Positions 17,427 through 26,123 of a stretch of 64,000 nucleotides of DNA are shown here, piece by piece. Below the pieces are notes generated by a model. That model ran no database searches. It saw only the letters and a program-made list of their open reading frames with translations, and was not told the origin of the DNA. The DNA is taken from positions 893,612-957,611 of the forward strand of contig CP072660.1 in NCBI GenBank assembly GCA_029637525.1. Direction: 5' to 3'. Each line of letters opens with the position of its first letter. The first letter of the stretch is position 1. This DNA comes from Desulfurococcaceae archaeon MEX13E-LK6-19 (GTDB lineage Archaea > Thermoproteota > Thermoprotei_A > Sulfolobales > Desulfurococcaceae). Made by a program: the position numbers and the translations under genes.

Positions 17427-18992
17427 CTAAGATAGGTACCTCTTCTTTAGTGACAGGTATGATATTACGATTCCTACTAGGAACATTAGTACTAGCATGC
17501 CCGCTGCTATCCATCCGAAGATGTTGTCTGGTCTAGCTGCGCCCACTATTTCTCCCTTTAGGAATGATGTGTATATGAACCATCCTAGTAGTATGACTAG
17601 ATATATCGGAGCGAGTACTCCTGCCACGTACTTCCAGTAACCTTTCGGCACGGTTATGTATGCTCCTTTGTGTAGTTCTTCGTAGCTCTTATCAACACCC
17701 CATAGCCACAGGACGGCTGCTACCTCGAATAATGCTACGACAAGCAATAGTAGTGATCCTGCGTAGAAGTCTGCTAGGTCAAGGTAGTCTGTTGAGGCGT
17801 TATTTAGCCAGCCTTCTATGTTTACGAATACTCCTGTTAGGAATACTAGACCAAATGCTATCCATGCACCCTTACTTCTTGCAATACCAAAGTCTTCTTC
17901 GAATATTGATGTGACAACATTTACTAATGCTATAGCGCTAGTCACGCCAGCGAACCATAGTAGTGAGAACCATAGGAATCCGGCAATGTTTCCTACGAAT
18001 CCTAGTCTACCGAATAGTGGTGGTAGAGCGCTTACTGATAACACGAAGCCTGACATTCCAGCCTCTACTTTAGCCATTAAGTCGGGTCCTCCGAACGCGT
18101 ATGCTAGTGGTATAGCTATACTGGCACCCATGACTACCTCGGCAAACTCGTTGAGTGAAGTGGTTGTTAGTGCACTTAATGGTATGTCGTCTTCTCTTCT
18201 TAGATAGCTTGCATAGTTAGGTATTATTCCAGCGATACCGATACTTAATGTGAAGAATATTTGTCCAGCGCCTTCAATGAATGAAGCGGGGTCTGTCAGC
18301 TTATCTAGTTTGGGTGTCCATAGCCACTCGAATCCTTTTAGGCTAGTCCACTCGGGTTTCACTGGTGCACCGAGGGTTAGTGACATTACTACTAGTACTA
18401 CTCCTTCTAAGAACAGTATTGGCATCATGATTTTTGCTGCTACTTCAATTCCACGTCTTATACCTCTTGCAACAATTAGTGTTATTATTAGTAGGGATAT
18501 AATCCATGCTGGTAGGTTGTATTGTAGTGTTGCTAGGAAGTTAACGAGGAACCCTATAGCTGCGTCGGCATCAGTTAGTGCTGCAAAGTCTCCTTTCAGA
18601 GATGATACTGCATAGAAGCCCATCCATCCTATTATGTTTGTGTAGTAACCTGTGATCATTACACCTGTGACAAAGGCTATAGCACCACCGAGTATAGCAA
18701 AAGCAGCTGCTTTACCTGTTGAGAGCCTGTGACGTGCGGCTAGGAATAGCATTGGGGTTAAGTGTCCGTGTCCATGTGCACCTCCATAACGTCCTAGAGT
18801 CCATTCTACAAACATTATTGGTATACCTAGTATGACGAGAGCCAGGAAGTATGGTATGAGGTATGCTCCTCCACCGTATGCGGCTGCTTTTGCGGGGAAT
18901 CTGATGAAGTTTCCTAGTCCTATAGCGTTTCCAGCCATTGCGAGTATGAGACCTATTTTTGTGGCCCAGTGTTCTCTTTTAACTTCTCCCAC
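17427..18992 (-). CDS. Neurotransmitter:sodium symporter (NSS/SNF) family amino-acid transporter
   Basis: 521 residues with about twelve membrane helices. It probably imports an amino acid with sodium. The first helix carries the NSS sodium/substrate motif: LILAMAGNAIGLGNFIRFP, followed by GGGAYLIPYFLALVILGIP and FVEWTLGRYGG. The unwound helix-6 region is near FFTLSIGIAGIIPNYASYL, and helix 8 near FAGVTSAIALVN. The GTG start at 18992 is preceded by a GGGGGG Shine-Dalgarno. A TATA-like ATTTAAAAAC lies upstream, and a set of GTGA/TCAC inverted repeats lies further out. The next two genes are a 36-residue membrane peptide and a membrane protein, probably one operon. Substrate not deducible; methionine or small neutral amino acids are candidates by family. 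Confidence 0.92.
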   Translation of the reverse strand: MGEVKREHWATKIGLILAMAGNAIGLGNFIRFPAKAAAYGGGAYLIPYFLALVILGIPIMFVEWTLGRYGGAHGHGHLTPMLFLAARHRLSTGKAAAFAILGGAIAFVTGVMITGYYTNIIGWMGFYAVSSLKGDFAALTDADAAIGFLVNFLATLQYNLPAWIISLLIITLIVARGIRRGIEVAAKIMMPILFLEGVVLVVMSLTLGAPVKPEWTSLKGFEWLWTPKLDKLTDPASFIEGAGQIFFTLSIGIAGIIPNYASYLRREDDIPLSALTTTSLNEFAEVVMGASIAIPLAYAFGGPDLMAKVEAGMSGFVLSVSALPPLFGRLGFVGNIAGFLWFSLLWFAGVTSAIALVNVVTSIFEEDFGIARSKGAWIAFGLVFLTGVFVNIEGWLNNASTDYLDLADFYAGSLLLLVVALFEVAAVLWLWGVDKSYEELHKGAYITVPKGYWKYVAGVLAPIYLVILLGWFIYTSFLKGEIVGAARPDNIFGWIAAGMLVLMFLVGIVISYLSLKKRYLS

Positions 18993-19321
18993 GTTAATCC
19001 CCCCGCTTACAATTACTTAGTTATGACTAACCTATAATGCAACAGTTTTTAAATTTAATCCTGTGAATTCCAATCACAGCGCCATTAGTGATTGTTATTT
19101 ACTTTAAATGATAAAAGTTTTAATATACCATTATGGTGATGTATTATGCTACACACTTTACAGCTTACTAATGACAGAGTTTGAATTGAACGCTAGTGGA
19201 AATAGTGGTGTATTTTATGATTTATTAATACAGTGTATTGAGGGTTTTTGTCTTTTATTTATTTGGGGAAAAAGGATTATTATTTAGGTGTTAAACTAGA
19301 AATAACTATGTCGCAGTACTG
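18993..19321. other. Divergent promoter region between transporter operon and PCNA
   Basis: 329 bases without a convincing gene. The left half holds the minus-strand TATA-like ATTTAAAAAC (about 19043-19052) and the inverted repeats described at 19061-19094. The right half is A+T-rich with several possible TATA elements for PCNA. I see no RNA fold or C/D boxes here. Confidence 0.6.
19061..19094. promoter_or_regulatory. Overlapping inverted repeats, candidate operator of the transporter operon
   Basis: Two perfect inverted repeats share one arm: CTGTGA (19061-19066) with TCACAG (19074-19079), spacer 7; and CAATCAC (19071-19077) with GTGATTG (19088-19094), spacer 10. The core is GTGA-TCAC-GTGA. 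It lies roughly ten bases upstream of the transporter TATA-like box, a usual place for an activator or co-regulator. An Lrp/AsnC-type regulator would fit an amino-acid carrier; that is inference. Confidence 0.5.
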
Positions 19322-20077
19322 GTGAGGTGCAGGGTCTTGATTGCAAGAGTTGTTTATCCTGAGGCAAAAAGTATAAAGAGTATAGTTGATTCTCTTGCCA
19401 AGCTAGTTGATGAAGTTGCAATAACGATAAACAATGATGGTTTATTCCTTAAGGCGCTTGATCCAGCTAGAGTAGCTTTAATTGAAGTCATGTTGCCTGC
19501 GACTAGTTTCCTTGAATACGAGGTTAACGAGGAAACCACTCTCGGTATAAGTATGGCCAACTTATCTAAACTCTTGACGAGGCTTAAGAAAGGCGATAGG
19601 TTTGAGTTATTTGCTGAAGAAGACTATGTTGGAGTTACTATTCATGCTGCGATAAAGAGGACTTATAGGTTTAAGAATCTAGAGGTTCAAGTACCAGAGA
19701 TACCAGAGGCTTCACTGGAATTTACTGTTGAGGCGCAAGTTCTGGCTGATGCTATAAAGCATGCTATCAAGGATGCTGAAGCTGTGGGAGATACTCTTGA
19801 GTTTGAAGCGAAAGACGACCAAGCACTATACATGAGGGGTGTAGGAGGGACTATGGCCGAGACTAAGCTTACACGTGATATGCCTGCATTAATAGATCTT
19901 GTAGTAAAGGAGCCGGCTAAATCAGCTTATAGTATAGAATACCTTAAGAATGTTGTAGCGTTAACAAAGATTGCTGAAGCAACCATAGTAAAATTCTCGA
20001 ATGATGCGCCAATATATCTCGAGTTTGCATTAGCGGGAGAAGGTAGAGTGAAATTCTTACTAGCACCCAAAGCGTAA
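19322..20077 (+). CDS. pcn: DNA polymerase sliding clamp (PCNA)
   Basis: 251-residue processivity clamp for replicative DNA polymerase and many repair enzymes. Both PCNA repeats are visible: KSIVDSLAKLVDEVAITIN with DGLFLKALDPARVALIEVML, and the C-terminal half with LEFEAKDDQALYMRG and a KFLLAPKA end. The interdomain loop lies near residues 115-130 (NLEVQVPEIPEASLEF). GTG at 19322 starts MRCRVLIARVVYPEAKSIK. Crenarchaea often have three PCNAs; only this one is here. The small nucleotidyltransferase-like gene follows closely on the same strand. Confidence 0.95.
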   Translation: MRCRVLIARVVYPEAKSIKSIVDSLAKLVDEVAITINNDGLFLKALDPARVALIEVMLPATSFLEYEVNEETTLGISMANLSKLLTRLKKGDRFELFAEEDYVGVTIHAAIKRTYRFKNLEVQVPEIPEASLEFTVEAQVLADAIKHAIKDAEAVGDTLEFEAKDDQALYMRGVGGTMAETKLTRDMPALIDLVVKEPAKSAYSIEYLKNVVALTKIAEATIVKFSNDAPIYLEFALAGEGRVKFLLAPKA

Positions 20078-20089
20078 AAGTATTTTCAT

Positions 20090-20731
20090 GTGGTTGTAAA
20101 TAAAATGAGTAGTTTCACGGCGTATGTTCTTGAACGTATTTTTCGTTTACAAAACGAGTTTGAGCTACTTGGTTTTGAAGTAGCCATACTCAATGATATG
20201 ACAACAATATTTTATGGAGTCCCTAGGACAATTAATGAGATAAGAATCCTTGTATCAGATGGGGATACAAACCTACTGGCAGACGCGTTATCAAATGTCC
20301 TTTCTCTTCATACATACAGAGAAAGAATAAAAGAATCATTAGATACACAAGGATCTGTAGCAGTCAACCCAGTAACCTTACCAGTAACATATATTGTTAT
20401 CGCCAAAAACGAATACTTAACTAGAATTCTTTCTGCAAAGAGAAAAATCAGTGTCCGCGGATACGTGTTTACTATTCCTTCAATAGAGGCATATGTAAGT
20501 TATCTAATTAAACTAAATCAGTATCCATATACAGTAGACGGGATCACACTGTTACTTCTATGGAGTAACAAAATCGATAAGGAGAAGCTTATCCAATATA
20601 GTATTGATCGAAATACAATATGTAAAATTGTTGAAGACATAAAGAATAGGGCATCAGTTTTCTATGAGATCGAGGAAATAATCAATAAAGTTTTGGAGAT
20701 TTTCTGTAAAGGAGAATACGGAAGTAAGTAA
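20090..20731 (+). CDS. Degenerate nucleotidyltransferase-fold protein (DUF6036-like)
   Basis: 213 residues, probably of the MNT/antitoxin-like nucleotidyltransferase fold. The N-terminal helix FRLQNEFELLGFEVAILND, then FYGVPRTINEIRILVSDGD, parallels the GG(A)...G..R.T.DIDL pattern of these proteins. The second and third catalytic aspartates are replaced (NEIRI instead of DIDL), and the Gly-Ser motif is missing. An IPSIEAYVSYLIKLNQYP segment matches the following domain. A catalytic role is doubtful; it may bind nucleic acid or a partner. The second start, ATG at 20105 (MSSFTAYVLERI), is also possible. It lies 12 bases after PCNA and is probably co-transcribed. The family is inferred by motif only. 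Confidence 0.6.
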   Translation: MVVNKMSSFTAYVLERIFRLQNEFELLGFEVAILNDMTTIFYGVPRTINEIRILVSDGDTNLLADALSNVLSLHTYRERIKESLDTQGSVAVNPVTLPVTYIVIAKNEYLTRILSAKRKISVRGYVFTIPSIEAYVSYLIKLNQYPYTVDGITLLLLWSNKIDKEKLIQYSIDRNTICKIVEDIKNRASVFYEIEEIINKVLEIFCKGEYGSK

Positions 20732-20760
20732 CTAGAACTAAATAAGATCTAATGGATAGA

Positions 20761-20769
20761 ATATATAAA
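20761..20769 (+). promoter_or_regulatory. TATA box of the PhoH-KH ATPase gene
   Basis: ATATATAAA, about 56 bases before the ATG at 20825; expected transcription start near 20793. The GGTGATAG Shine-Dalgarno just before the ATG fits a leadered mRNA. Confidence 0.5.
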
Positions 20770-20824
20770 CCGGGTTCTCCAGAGTATTCTTTACCGAGAC
20801 AATAATGCGGTATGGTGATAGAGT

Positions 20825-21973
20825 ATGGGCGAACTATTTGAGAAACTCAAGCCATTGAGCGTGGGACAAGAGGAGATAAAGAAAGCGTTTGCAAACAAGA
20901 ACTATGAGATTATAGGGTTGTTTGGCCCCACTGGTACTGGTAAGAGTCTCTTCAGTGTAATCTATGGTATTGATGCCATACTTTCTGGAGAATACAAGAG
21001 GTTCATTATATCAAGACCTGTAGTCGATGTTGTTACAGGGAAAGAACTCACGGCAGTTGAATTAGGGGAAATGTACTATGACATAGCAATACATTATTTA
21101 AGAGATATATTAGAGGGGTTTATTGAATGGAGTAAAATCGAGGAGCTCATTAAGGCTGGCAAGATAGTATTTGCTGATACACACTATCTACGTGGAAGGA
21201 CCTTTGACGACTCAGTGATATTCCTCGATGATGCGCAGAGTATTCCTCCCGAGAGCAGTATAGAGATAATGATGAGAATTGGTAGGAATAGTAGGTTCAT
21301 AATAGCAGGTGACCCGGTGTTCCAGAAAACGACATGGATGGAGAGAGATGGAGCTACCGTTGTCAGGGAAGTTCTTCTTGGCGAAGAGAACGCCAAAGTA
21401 ATAGATCTTGGTTTAAAGGATATTGTCAGGCCTGGCGCGAAAAGAGGTATTAGATTACTCATAGAGACAAGAATGAGAAACCGTAAACTCAATGATGTAG
21501 AGAAAAACGTGCTGGATGTAGCTAGAGTACATGCCCCAGACGCCGATATTATTACTGTCGTGGAGTTCATTGACGAGAAGAAAACATTCAATATAGAGAG
21601 CGAGAATGTGCCGGATGCAATAATTATAGTCAAAGAAGGCAGTCTAGGAAGACTAATAGGTAAAGGAGGAGAGAGAATTGAAGCAATGGAAGCTGATACA
21701 AACTTGAAGCTACGTGGCGTAGAGTTATCACTAGACTTCAAGCCCTTGATAAGAGCAATGCACCCAGTAAGCTGGATTCACAGACATATCGTCGATATAG
21801 ATTTCGCTGGACCGGAACTAGCAGTAAAAGTAGAGACTGATGCATTTGGAGCATTTGTTGGACAGAAAGGATTCCATGTAAAGTTCGTTGATGCGGTTAT
21901 GAAGAAACTCATGGGTGTTGGTGTACGAGCTATAGAAGTCGAGACAGCAAGACCTAAGCGCAGAAAACGATGA
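20825..21973 (+). CDS. PhoH-like ATPase with C-terminal KH RNA-binding domain
   Basis: 382 residues. Walker A GPTGTGKS at 34-41; Walker B in DDSVIFLDDAQSIPPE; a sensor-like motif in FIIAGDPVFQ, all as in PhoH proteins. From about residue 260 follows a KH module with IIVKEGSLGRLIGKGGERIE, and a second KH-like segment from about 335 (VETDAFGAFVGQKGFHVKFV). The tail is basic (ARPKRRKR). The fusion of a PhoH motor and KH domains suggests an RNA helicase or chaperone in RNA processing or ribosome work. The exact reaction is unknown. It is a single gene, with the next gene convergent and abutting. Confidence 0.88.
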   Translation: MGELFEKLKPLSVGQEEIKKAFANKNYEIIGLFGPTGTGKSLFSVIYGIDAILSGEYKRFIISRPVVDVVTGKELTAVELGEMYYDIAIHYLRDILEGFIEWSKIEELIKAGKIVFADTHYLRGRTFDDSVIFLDDAQSIPPESSIEIMMRIGRNSRFIIAGDPVFQKTTWMERDGATVVREVLLGEENAKVIDLGLKDIVRPGAKRGIRLLIETRMRNRKLNDVEKNVLDVARVHAPDADIITVVEFIDEKKTFNIESENVPDAIIIVKEGSLGRLIGKGGERIEAMEADTNLKLRGVELSLDFKPLIRAMHPVSWIHRHIVDIDFAGPELAVKVETDAFGAFVGQKGFHVKFVDAVMKKLMGVGVRAIEVETARPKRRKR

Positions 21974-22834
21974 TCACTCTATAAGCAAGTCTAGTACAAC
22001 CTGGTATTTTCTAGGACCAACCATTCTGACTTTTCTCGCAAACAATACTCTCCCACTAACATTTATTTCGTCGAGCCTTTTTAACACAAGATCCTTTGCT
22101 TTCTCAATATATGATTCGCCAGGCAAGGTCTTAACATGGACGTAAACGTGTATGAAACCCTTCCTACCGCGGAGAGCTTTGATAGCATATGGAAGATAAT
22201 CTATAGCTAGTTCGGGCAATGGCATTAACACTCTATCTGAGGTATCGACAAGCTTTTCATCAATAACTTTTGCGGCATCGCCAAGCAATGGTATAACTAT
22301 GTCTTCTACTTTATTCAACTTAATATTCTCAACCATGTATTTGTAGGCGATGGGGTTTATGTCGATACTATAGACTCTCGCTGGTCTTGAATATTTCGCT
22401 ATAATTATTGAAAACAGACCTGCACCAGCAAACATGTTTGTTACTACTTCGCCTGGCTTGACAAGTTTAGCTATTCTCTTATGTTCATAATTTAGTCTTG
22501 GGGAGATATAGACCTTAGTTATATCTGTTTTAAAAAGACAACCATGCTCCTTGTATATGGTTTCACTTCTTTTCTCGCCAGCTAAATGAACATACTCGCG
22601 GAGTCTATACTCGCCTTTGACGCCAGGTAGTCCCGCCCAAACACTCTTCACATAAGGTATTTTCTCCAGAATAGCTTTGGCTAAAGGCTTTAATTCCTCG
22701 GGTGTTACATTGAATGATACTCTTATTACCGCTATGTCTCCTATTATTTCTATTCTCTTCCATATCTTGTTCGCGAATTCCTCTCCATAGACCTCTTCCG
22801 CTATTCTTCTCAGCAATGGTTTTTGTCTGGCCAT
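21974..22834 (-). CDS. trm5: tRNA (guanine37-N1)-methyltransferase Trm5
   Basis: Methylates G37 next to the anticodon, as prerequisite for wybutosine-type bases. SAM-binding motif: VVTNMFAGAGLFSIIIAKY, acidic strand VYSIDINPIAYKYMVENI. The catalytic-site segment DRVLMPLPELAIDYLPYA corresponds to the Trm5 N(L)PP-like motif, and the end has GFIHVYVHVKTLPGESYIEK. The length is about 286-289. The first ATG is at 22843, but AGGATGAT lies in front of the ATG at 22834 (MARQKPLLRRIAEE), which is preferred. It follows nth by a couple of bases, in an operon with asnS. Taw3 is encoded at 25018, so part of the wybutosine route is in this window. Confidence 0.88.
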   Translation of the reverse strand: MARQKPLLRRIAEEVYGEEFANKIWKRIEIIGDIAVIRVSFNVTPEELKPLAKAILEKIPYVKSVWAGLPGVKGEYRLREYVHLAGEKRSETIYKEHGCLFKTDITKVYISPRLNYEHKRIAKLVKPGEVVTNMFAGAGLFSIIIAKYSRPARVYSIDINPIAYKYMVENIKLNKVEDIVIPLLGDAAKVIDEKLVDTSDRVLMPLPELAIDYLPYAIKALRGRKGFIHVYVHVKTLPGESYIEKAKDLVLKRLDEINVSGRVLFARKVRMVGPRKYQVVLDLLIE

Positions 22835-22844
22835 AATGATCATC

Positions 22845-23555
22845 CTAGACGGTTTCCTGTTTTGAGGGACAGTATTCAGCTAGGAGGCATTTGGTGCAGG
22901 AAGGATTTCTTGACTTGCATATTCTGCGTCCATGAGTAATTAGTAGCAGGTGTGTTTCAAGGTAATCTCTGCTATCAAGGAACTTCATCCAAAAACTTCT
23001 AGCCTGCTCGTAATCGTTTTTATTAATGAAGCCAAGCCTCCTAGTGATCCTCATAATATGTGTATCCACGGGGAAAGTTGGTTTACCAAAATACATTAAC
23101 AAAACTACATCAGCAGTTTTTCTGCCAACTCCCGGGATCTCCATTAGTATTCTTCTAGCATCCTCTACTGGCACTTTATTCAGTTTATCAATTAGTTTTG
23201 TTACAAAGTTTTTATCTGAGAAGAGCTTCGCGATCTCAATGATCCTTTTCGCTCTCTCTTTATGCATGCCAGCAGGTCTTATTGCTTCAGCTATCTCGTT
23301 TATGTTTAGTGAAAGAATTCTCTCGGGACTGATACTGTTGCCCGTAACTTCTCTTAGCCGCTCAAAAGCCTTGATGGCGTTTTTATCGCTTGTATTCTGG
23401 CTCAATAAAACAGCTATAATGAACTCAAAGAGGCTTCTTCCTTTAACGTAATTCACAATAAAGCTAGATGGATCAACGTATTTGCTGTGCATTTTCCTGA
23501 GCAAGTTTATTAGAGTCTTGGAGTCAATAGCAGGGTTCTTATCGTTTTTTGTCAC
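22845..23555 (-). CDS. nth: Endonuclease III (DNA glycosylase/AP lyase)
   Basis: Removes oxidised pyrimidines and cuts the abasic strand. The helix-hairpin-helix has the catalytic lysine: IPGVGRKTADVVLL (Lys146), and the catalytic aspartate is Asp164 in PVDTHIMRITRRLG. The C-terminal Fe4S4 loop has the exact Cys-x6-Cys-x2-Cys-x5-Cys spacing (ICKSRNPSCTKCLLAEYC). The length of 236 is typical. Its start overlaps the end of asnS by four bases (ATGA), and trm5 follows with almost no gap, so the three are one transcript. Repair is the firm function; the link with tRNA genes seems to be co-expression only. Confidence 0.95.
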   Translation of the reverse strand: MTKNDKNPAIDSKTLINLLRKMHSKYVDPSSFIVNYVKGRSLFEFIIAVLLSQNTSDKNAIKAFERLREVTGNSISPERILSLNINEIAEAIRPAGMHKERAKRIIEIAKLFSDKNFVTKLIDKLNKVPVEDARRILMEIPGVGRKTADVVLLMYFGKPTFPVDTHIMRITRRLGFINKNDYEQARSFWMKFLDSRDYLETHLLLITHGRRICKSRNPSCTKCLLAEYCPSKQETV

Positions 23556-24874
23556 GGGTATATTCTCCCTCTAAATCGCGGGAATGGTATTGCATCCCTG
23601 ATATGGTCTAGTCCAGCTATCCACATTACAACACGTTCTATGCCAAGTCCAAAGCCACTATGTGGAACACTGCCATACCTTCTTAAGTCTAGGTACCACT
23701 TGTAATCATCGGGGTTTAGATCATTCTCCTTGATTCGTGTAAGTAACTTATCATAGTCATCTTCTCTCTCGCTACCACCAATAATCTCGCCATAACCCTC
23801 TGGGGCTAGTAGATCAAAGCCTCTTACCACTTCGGGCCTACTTGGCTCCAGCTTCATGTAGAACGACTTGATTTCCTTGGGGAAGTGGGTGATGAAGAAT
23901 GGTGTCTCAAATTCTGTTGTCAGGATCCTTTCCTCATCTGCTCCAAGATCGTCGCCCCACTTTATCTTTACTCCTTTCTTCTGTAGAATTTCTATGGCTT
24001 CATCATATGTTATTCTAGGATATGGTGTCTCAAGGGCTTTCTCTAGTTTTTTGATGTCCCTTCCTAGGAATTTTAGTTCATTCTCGTTCTCTTCGAGAAC
24101 ACGGCCAACAATATACGATACTAGTTCTTCACACACTTTCATCATATCTTCCATGTCATACCATGCAGCTTCGGCTTCGAGATGCCAGTACTCTGCTAGA
24201 TGACGACGTGTTCTGCTTTTTTCTGCTCTAAAGCTAGGTGTTAAACTCCATACTTTTTCTAGACTATAAATGAGTACTTCTAGGTAAAGCTGTGCACTTT
24301 GACTAAGATACGCCTTTTTATCAAAATACTTCACTTCGAAGAGAGTTGCTCCGCCCTCACAAGCTGATGCTGTTAGTATTGGTGGCGTAACTTCCCACCA
24401 GCCATCTTGTATAAAGTATTCTCGCCCGGCTCTGAGGACGGTATGTTTAATCTTCATTATTGCTGTTAGTTTCCTACTTCTTATCCATAAGTGCCTATTG
24501 TCTAGAAGATACTCTATTCCCTCACCGCCTTTAATTGGGAAATCCCTTGACCAGCCATAGACTTTCAAGTAATCGACTGTTAGTTCATAGCCGCCAGGTG
24601 CTCTAGGCTCTTTCCTAACAACACCAGCAACCTCAATGCTAGCCTCAAGATCTAGTTTTTCAGCGGTCTCATGCACTTCTTTTGGAGTATTTTCTTTATC
24701 AACAACACATTGGAGAATCCCAGTGCTATCCCTAAGTACAATAAATATCTTTGTCCCCACAACTCTATGTCTGTAAACCCATCCTCGTAATAGTACTCGT
24801 TCGCCCGTAAACAGCCCTTTCAGAACATCCTCTACATAGACACGTTCTAGAGATTCCCTTGACAAAACTTTCAC
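23552..24874 (-). CDS. asnS: Asparaginyl-tRNA synthetase (archaeal type)
   Basis: Class II synthetase of 440 residues. The N-terminal OB fold binds the anticodon (VLLRGWVYRHRVVGTKIFIVL, residues about 25-120). The catalytic core has EYLLDNRHLWIRSRK, motif 2 TPSFRAEKSRTRRHLAEYWH and motif 3 GFGLGIERVVMWIAGLD. The SQSAQLYLE segment (Ala instead of the Pro of AspRS) and the EYLLDNRHLW context favour Asn over Asp as substrate. An AspRS that also makes Asp-tRNA(Asn) is the alternative. It is first in the asnS-nth-trm5 operon; a 143-base gap precedes it. Confidence 0.87.
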   Translation of the reverse strand: MKVLSRESLERVYVEDVLKGLFTGERVLLRGWVYRHRVVGTKIFIVLRDSTGILQCVVDKENTPKEVHETAEKLDLEASIEVAGVVRKEPRAPGGYELTVDYLKVYGWSRDFPIKGGEGIEYLLDNRHLWIRSRKLTAIMKIKHTVLRAGREYFIQDGWWEVTPPILTASACEGGATLFEVKYFDKKAYLSQSAQLYLEVLIYSLEKVWSLTPSFRAEKSRTRRHLAEYWHLEAEAAWYDMEDMMKVCEELVSYIVGRVLEENENELKFLGRDIKKLEKALETPYPRITYDEAIEILQKKGVKIKWGDDLGADEERILTTEFETPFFITHFPKEIKSFYMKLEPSRPEVVRGFDLLAPEGYGEIIGGSEREDDYDKLLTRIKENDLNPDDYKWYLDLRRYGSVPHSGFGLGIERVVMWIAGLDHIRDAIPFPRFRGRIYP

Positions 24875-25017
24875 CAGCCATTCTACTCTTTTCTAAAGCA
24901 TAACAATAAATCTGGTGTCATAAATGTTTCCCGGTAGTAAATCATTAGGGAGAAGTGAAGTATAGTTAACAACATAACTTTCTAGGATATTTAAGTAATT
25001 GTGTTGCTGGCAGCATA

Positions 25018-25680
25018 TCAATAATCACTGTAAGGAGGGATTCTTCTTTTCTTCAAGTCATTGATAATTATTGGGTCCAGTTTTTCCGGTCTATGTTCTT
25101 TAAGTACTTTTAGCAAGAGATCTAGTCTTTTCTTTCCATCCATAAGAATCTTGTTAGCGATATCGACGACTACGTGTATCTTTGTCTCGGGGACTACGTC
25201 TTCCTTGGGTGTTTTCAGTAATTGTGTGAAACGAACACCTGTCCTTAATTCAATGATTATCCCTTTTATTTTATTGAATGATAGTATCCCGCTATGTTTG
25301 AATCCTGCTAGTCTTGCTATTTGTAGTATCTTTGCGGCTTCACGCATGCTCATAGTGGAGACGTGTATTATTGGGCCTACGACGTTAAGCCATAGGTTTC
25401 GTACAACAGGTTTTCTATAAACAGCCAGGATGTCATCAGGCGATATAGGTTCGTGTTTCTTAAATACAATGCTTGTTTCTTCACGTGACCAAGGCCTAGA
25501 TGAGTCGCTTAATGTTATTCTGCCACTACAACTGCTCAGCGTATATGTTTCTGGTCTTAGGAAAAACTCTATCAGTATCGGCAGGAGATCCTCATCTAAA
25601 TACCCTATCTCAAGATCCTCCCACAGCCTCTCCCAGAAATCATATTTCCTCTCAAGCCATTTCTCGTGGTTAACCGGCAT
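25018..25680 (-). CDS. taw3: tRNA wybutosine-synthesising protein Taw3 (TYW3 family)
   Basis: S-adenosylmethionine-dependent N4-methylation in wyosine-derivative synthesis at position 37 of tRNA(Phe). Family hallmarks: YTLSSCSGRITLSD near residue 50, LWLNVVGPIIHVSTMSMREA, and GFKHSGILSFNKIKGIIIEL with RTGVRFTQLL. The length of 220 is normal. The C-terminus is basic and proline-rich (KKRRIPPYSDY). It stands alone on the minus strand, divergent from the MetG-like gene. Together with Trm5 at 21974 it indicates wyosine-type modification in this organism. Confidence 0.92.
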   Translation of the reverse strand: MPVNHEKWLERKYDFWERLWEDLEIGYLDEDLLPILIEFFLRPETYTLSSCSGRITLSDSSRPWSREETSIVFKKHEPISPDDILAVYRKPVVRNLWLNVVGPIIHVSTMSMREAAKILQIARLAGFKHSGILSFNKIKGIIIELRTGVRFTQLLKTPKEDVVPETKIHVVVDIANKILMDGKKRLDLLLKVLKEHRPEKLDPIIINDLKKRRIPPYSDY

Positions 25681-25778
25681 CGCTGTTTCCTCTTGTCGGA
25701 ACTATTTTATTAACTGTATTTATTGTGTATTTAGTGAGTAAAGAAGTTTAAAACACGGGTAAATAGTGGTGGATACGG

Positions 25779-26123
25779 ATGAGCCAGGGACAGGAGACTA
25801 TAAGTTTTGAAGAGTTTATGAAATGTGATCTACGTGTTGGTGTTGTTAAGCAGGCTGAGAGGATCCCTGGGACGAAAAAACTACTAAGGCTTATTGTTGA
25901 CTTAGGCGAACTTGGAGAAAGACAGCTTGTTGCAGGATTGGGGGAATGGTATAGTCCTGAAGATCTTGTAGGGAAATATATTATTGTAGTGGCGAATCTC
26001 GCGCCGAAGAAATTTAGAGGCTATGTAAGCCAGGGGATGCTCTTAGCTGCTGAAGACGAAAAGGGAGTGCCAGTACTATTAACTGTCGAAAAACCAGTTA
26101 AACCCGGTGCTAAAGTACATTAA
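25779..26123 (+). CDS. tRNA-binding domain protein (MetRS beta-subunit / Arc1p-like)
   Basis: 114-residue OB-fold tRNA-binding domain: SFEEFMKCDLRVGVVKQAER, IPGTKKLLRLIVDLG, RQLVAGLGEWYSPEDLVGK, FRGYVSQGMLLAAED. It matches the C-terminal domain of methionyl-tRNA synthetase, which many archaea encode separately. It may dimerise and help MetRS or act as a general tRNA carrier. GGTGG lies six bases before the ATG and a TTTAAAAC TATA-like box about 30 bases before, so the leader is very short. It overlaps the convergent gene on the other strand by 14 bases at the end. Confidence 0.9.
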   Translation: MSQGQETISFEEFMKCDLRVGVVKQAERIPGTKKLLRLIVDLGELGERQLVAGLGEWYSPEDLVGKYIIVVANLAPKKFRGYVSQGMLLAAEDEKGVPVLLTVEKPVKPGAKVH

